From Mycobacterium sp. MS1601 (GTDB taxonomy: Bacteria; Actinomycetota; Actinomycetes; Mycobacteriales; Mycobacteriaceae): a stretch of 64,000 nt of DNA. Below the pieces are notes generated by a model. The model saw only the letters and a program-made list of their open reading frames with translations, was not told where the DNA came from and made no database searches. The translations under genes were made by a program, and so were the position numbers. Where the stretch lies: assembly GCF_001984215.1 (NCBI RefSeq), contig NZ_CP019420.1:3596001-3660000 (forward strand), read 5' to 3'. This document shows positions 61,823 to 64,000 of the stretch, piece after piece (positions within the stretch are counted from its first letter, which is position 1; every line of letters starts with the position of its first letter).

Positions 61823-63019
61823 GTGAACGAGATCCCACCCCTGGTCCGTGATGTCCTCGACCGCCTCGGACTGCCCGAGGCCGACGTCACCACCGCCCGC
61901 ACCATGCCCACCGAGGTCTACACCTCCGAAGAGTTCTACGACTTCGAGAAAGAGGCCATCTTCGCCAAGGAGTGGCTGTGCCTCGGCCACGTCAGCCAGA
62001 TCCCCGACATCGGCGACTATTTCTCCATCACCGTCGGAGACGAACCATTGATCGTCACTCGTGACAACGACGGCGCGGTCCGGGTGATGTCGTCGATCTG
62101 CCAGCACCGCGGATATCCGGTGGTGGACACCAGCGAGACCGGCAACACCAAACAGTTCCGCTGTCCGTACCACTACTGGGCGTACGGGCTGGACGGTGAA
62201 CTGGTGGCCGCGCCGGAGATGAAAGAAACCTGCCCCATCGCCGAACTTCGCAAGGAGACAGCGCTTCCCAACCTCAAAGTGGAGATCTGGTTCGGCATGA
62301 TCTTCGCCAACATGGACCTCGAGGCGGCACCGCTGGCCGACCAGCTGACCAAACTCGCCCCCGAGATGGAGATCTACGACGTCGCCAACCTCGAGATCAC
62401 CGCGCCGCAGGAGTTCCCCGGCCTGCCGTGGAACTGGAAAGGCATGCACGAGAACGCACTCGAGCCCTACCACACCTCTTTTGTGCACATGGGCTATCAC
62501 GATGTGGCTCCGGCGTCGATGGCCGAGTTCGTGGAGTTCGAGGACTCGGACAACGTGATCATGCACCCGACGAACTACCGCTATATGGATGCCGGTTTCA
62601 ACCCGACCGGCAAGGCGATCCTGCCGATCCTTCCCGGCCTCGATGATCTGCACCGCAGCCGCATCATGTTCGCCTCGGTGCTGCCGACGGTGTTCTTCGC
62701 GTTGAGTCCCGAGCAGGTGTTCTACTTCCTGATCACGCCGGAGGGCGCGAACAAGATGACGCTGCGGGTGGCCTGGCTGTTCCCGGCGTCCACCAAGAAG
62801 GCTCCCGGATTCGACTGGGCCTTCCAGATGCAGAACGCCGTCAACCAGGTGATCAACGATCAGGACATGGTGACCAACGAGCGGATGCAGAACGGGCAGC
62901 GCTCCCGGTACGCCAAGCGGGGGCGTTACAGCTGGCAGGAAACCACTCTGCCCCAGGTCAATCGGTGGCTGGCACTGCGTTACCAGGCGCATGCCAAGTC
63001 GTTGTCGGCCGACGCATGA
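61823..63019 (+). CDS. Rieske non-heme iron ring-hydroxylating oxygenase, alpha subunit
   Basis: A 398-residue oxygenase starting at the GTG of VNEIPPLVRD behind AGGAGCCC. The Rieske 2Fe-2S centre is Cys93-x-His95 (ICQHRGYP) and Cys114-x2-His117 (CPYHYW). The mononuclear iron site is in NWKGMHENALEPYHTSFVHMG (helix with Glu/His, His and a later Asp). No beta-subunit or reductase gene is in the window, so electron supply must come from elsewhere, possibly beyond the right edge. The ABC permease and cupin neighbours suggest catabolism of an imported compound. Confidence 0.9.
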   Translation: MNEIPPLVRDVLDRLGLPEADVTTARTMPTEVYTSEEFYDFEKEAIFAKEWLCLGHVSQIPDIGDYFSITVGDEPLIVTRDNDGAVRVMSSICQHRGYPVVDTSETGNTKQFRCPYHYWAYGLDGELVAAPEMKETCPIAELRKETALPNLKVEIWFGMIFANMDLEAAPLADQLTKLAPEMEIYDVANLEITAPQEFPGLPWNWKGMHENALEPYHTSFVHMGYHDVAPASMAEFVEFEDSDNVIMHPTNYRYMDAGFNPTGKAILPILPGLDDLHRSRIMFASVLPTVFFALSPEQVFYFLITPEGANKMTLRVAWLFPASTKKAPGFDWAFQMQNAVNQVINDQDMVTNERMQNGQRSRYAKRGRYSWQETTLPQVNRWLALRYQAHAKSLSADA

Positions 63020-63038
63020 TCCGCCGGGGAGGGTGACG

Positions 63039-63986
63039 GTGTCGGTGGGCGAACTCGCCGCGGACGGTCGACGAGCCCAAGGGACGAGGAGCAGACAGAC
63101 CCGCCCGGACGAGACGGCGCGGCCTGAGGTGCGGTCGGTTCCCGGCGGTGCCGCCCCGCAGAACGGTGGTCGATTCAATCGCGCGGCGCTGGTGTGGGCG
63201 GGCTGGTGGGTCGGCACCGTCGCCGTAGTGGTCGGGCTGTGGGAGGCGGTCAAGGCCGTCTTCGCCGTGCCGGACGCCACCATGCCGCACACCTGGTCGG
63301 TGCTGGCGGCGCTCGGCGAGCGCCTGCCCAACGGTGACAACCGCGCAGTGTCACTGCTGGGGGCGCTCGCGGTCACCCTGCAGGAGGCCACCGTCGGGTT
63401 GTGGGTGGGCGTGGTGATCGGCGCGGGGATCGGTGTTCTGTCCGCGAAGTCGCGGTTCGCTTCGTTCACGCTGACGCCGGTTCTTGTTGCCACGCAGACA
63501 TTTCCGCTGGTGGCCGTCGTACCTGCACTGGTGATCATCTTGGGTGACGGATGGGTGTCGCTGGCGCTGATCGCGGCGATCCTGGCGTTCTTCCCGATCT
63601 ATGTGGCAGTGGCCCGTGCGATCACCGACACCAGCCGAGAGCACCGCGAGCTGTTTCGCAGCTGTGGACTGTCGAAAACCAAGGTGTTCACCAGTCTGGA
63701 GATGCCGCGGGCCACCCTGGCGGCGGTCAGCTCCATCCGCACAGCCACAGCGCTGGCCGTGGTGGGAGCCATCGTCGCGGAACTACCCAGCGGAAGACCC
63801 GACGGAATCTCCATGACGTTGTTGTCCGCGGCGTCCTACTACCTGACCGACCCCGAGGCGCTGTGGTGCGCGGCGCTGACGGCCATGGCAGGAGGCGTCC
63901 TGCTGGTGTACGCAATGTCCGGATTTGCCTCTACGGCAGCCCGTTTCGCGCTGCGCATTCCCACGGAAGCGAAGGAGTCGAGATGA
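63039..63986 (+). CDS. ABC transporter permease
   Basis: A 315-residue inner-membrane protein (GTG start at 63039 behind GGGGAGGG; GTG at 63033 is an alternative). After a basic N-terminus of about 50 residues come about six helices. The cytosolic coupling loop includes SREHRELFRSCGLSKTKVFTSLEMPRA, the EAA-like motif typical of the NMT1/SsuC/TauC-type (nitrate, taurine, sulfonate, aromatic) importers. Its stop overlaps the next start (ATGA). It probably imports the substrate of the neighbouring Rieske oxygenase. Confidence 0.88.
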   Translation: MSVGELAADGRRAQGTRSRQTRPDETARPEVRSVPGGAAPQNGGRFNRAALVWAGWWVGTVAVVVGLWEAVKAVFAVPDATMPHTWSVLAALGERLPNGDNRAVSLLGALAVTLQEATVGLWVGVVIGAGIGVLSAKSRFASFTLTPVLVATQTFPLVAVVPALVIILGDGWVSLALIAAILAFFPIYVAVARAITDTSREHRELFRSCGLSKTKVFTSLEMPRATLAAVSSIRTATALAVVGAIVAELPSGRPDGISMTLLSAASYYLTDPEALWCAALTAMAGGVLLVYAMSGFASTAARFALRIPTEAKESR

Positions 63987-64000
63987 CCGTCGACACCAGC
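63983..64000 (+). CDS. start of next gene in the ABC transporter operon (partial)
   Basis: An ATG overlapping the permease stop (ATGA) opens a frame MTVDTS running off the right edge. Tight overlap implies it belongs to the same operon, most likely another permease, the ATPase or the substrate-binding protein. Only six codons are visible, so identity is not supported. Confidence 0.5.

Overview
The window is chromosomal DNA of a high-GC actinobacterium, almost certainly a mycobacterium and most likely a fast-growing, Mycolicibacterium-type species. Three things point there. Mycobacterial families are present: mycothiol conjugate amidase, LpqV, DesA2, PhoH2, UsfY, DUF732 proteins and a PE-PPE-domain hydrolase. 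Many genes start with GTG. The gene order from about 20.4 to 59.2 kb also follows, as I remember it, M. tuberculosis H37Rv Rv1062 to Rv1100. I saw no tRNA, rRNA, insertion sequence, phage integrase or CRISPR array.

Region 1 (1-19.0 kb) is accessory. It begins with the tail of a CLC chloride channel. A ferritin-like di-metal protein (PF10118 type) then overlaps a PDR-type flavin/2Fe-2S reductase. Next comes a nucleobase-uptake block: a PucR regulator, divergent from an NCS1 permease that is translationally coupled to an amidohydrolase, followed by a CobW GTPase, a thioesterase and an exported acetamidase/formamidase. After that lie a peptidoglycan amidase, a DUF3060 membrane protein, small secreted proteins, a PE-PPE-domain hydrolase and a beta-propeller protein.

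Region 2 (17.7-20.4 kb) holds a lipid-transfer thiolase (ltp1 type) divergent from a DapB-like reductase, with a KstR-like operator between them. A usfY gene under a SigF-like promoter follows.

Region 3 (20.4-59.2 kb) is the conserved backbone: two patatin phospholipases, lpqV, cysteine dioxygenase-rhodanese, an Rv1069c-type hydrolase, echA8-echA9, a Bax-inhibitor protein, fadA3, a GDSL hydrolase, lipU, cysM2, pra, metB, greA, mca, hemolysin III, a short-chain Z-prenyl synthase, coaA, glyA, desA2, phoH2, polysaccharide deacetylase, fum, glpX and a DUF4245 protein. Differences from H37Rv are: no PE_PGRS genes, purT inserted, pra duplicated, a long-form SHMT, and a VOC gene, a CocE hydrolase and a TetR gene inserted after the patatins. 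Cysteine and methionine metabolism is prominent (cysteine dioxygenase, rhodanese, cystathionine beta-synthase, cystathionine gamma-synthase, SHMT, mca). A 14-codon leader ORF with two adjacent Cys codons precedes the cysteine dioxygenase.

Region 4 (59.2-64 kb) is accessory again. It has a dienelactone hydrolase and a small secreted protein, then a co-directional catabolic cluster: SnoaL-like protein, cupin, Rieske oxygenase and an ABC permease, running off the right edge.

The strongest non-coding signals are a 49-bp palindrome present three times directly behind stop codons, an 84-bp tandem repeat where H37Rv carries PE_PGRS genes, several operator-like inverted repeats, and two single-G frameshifts.
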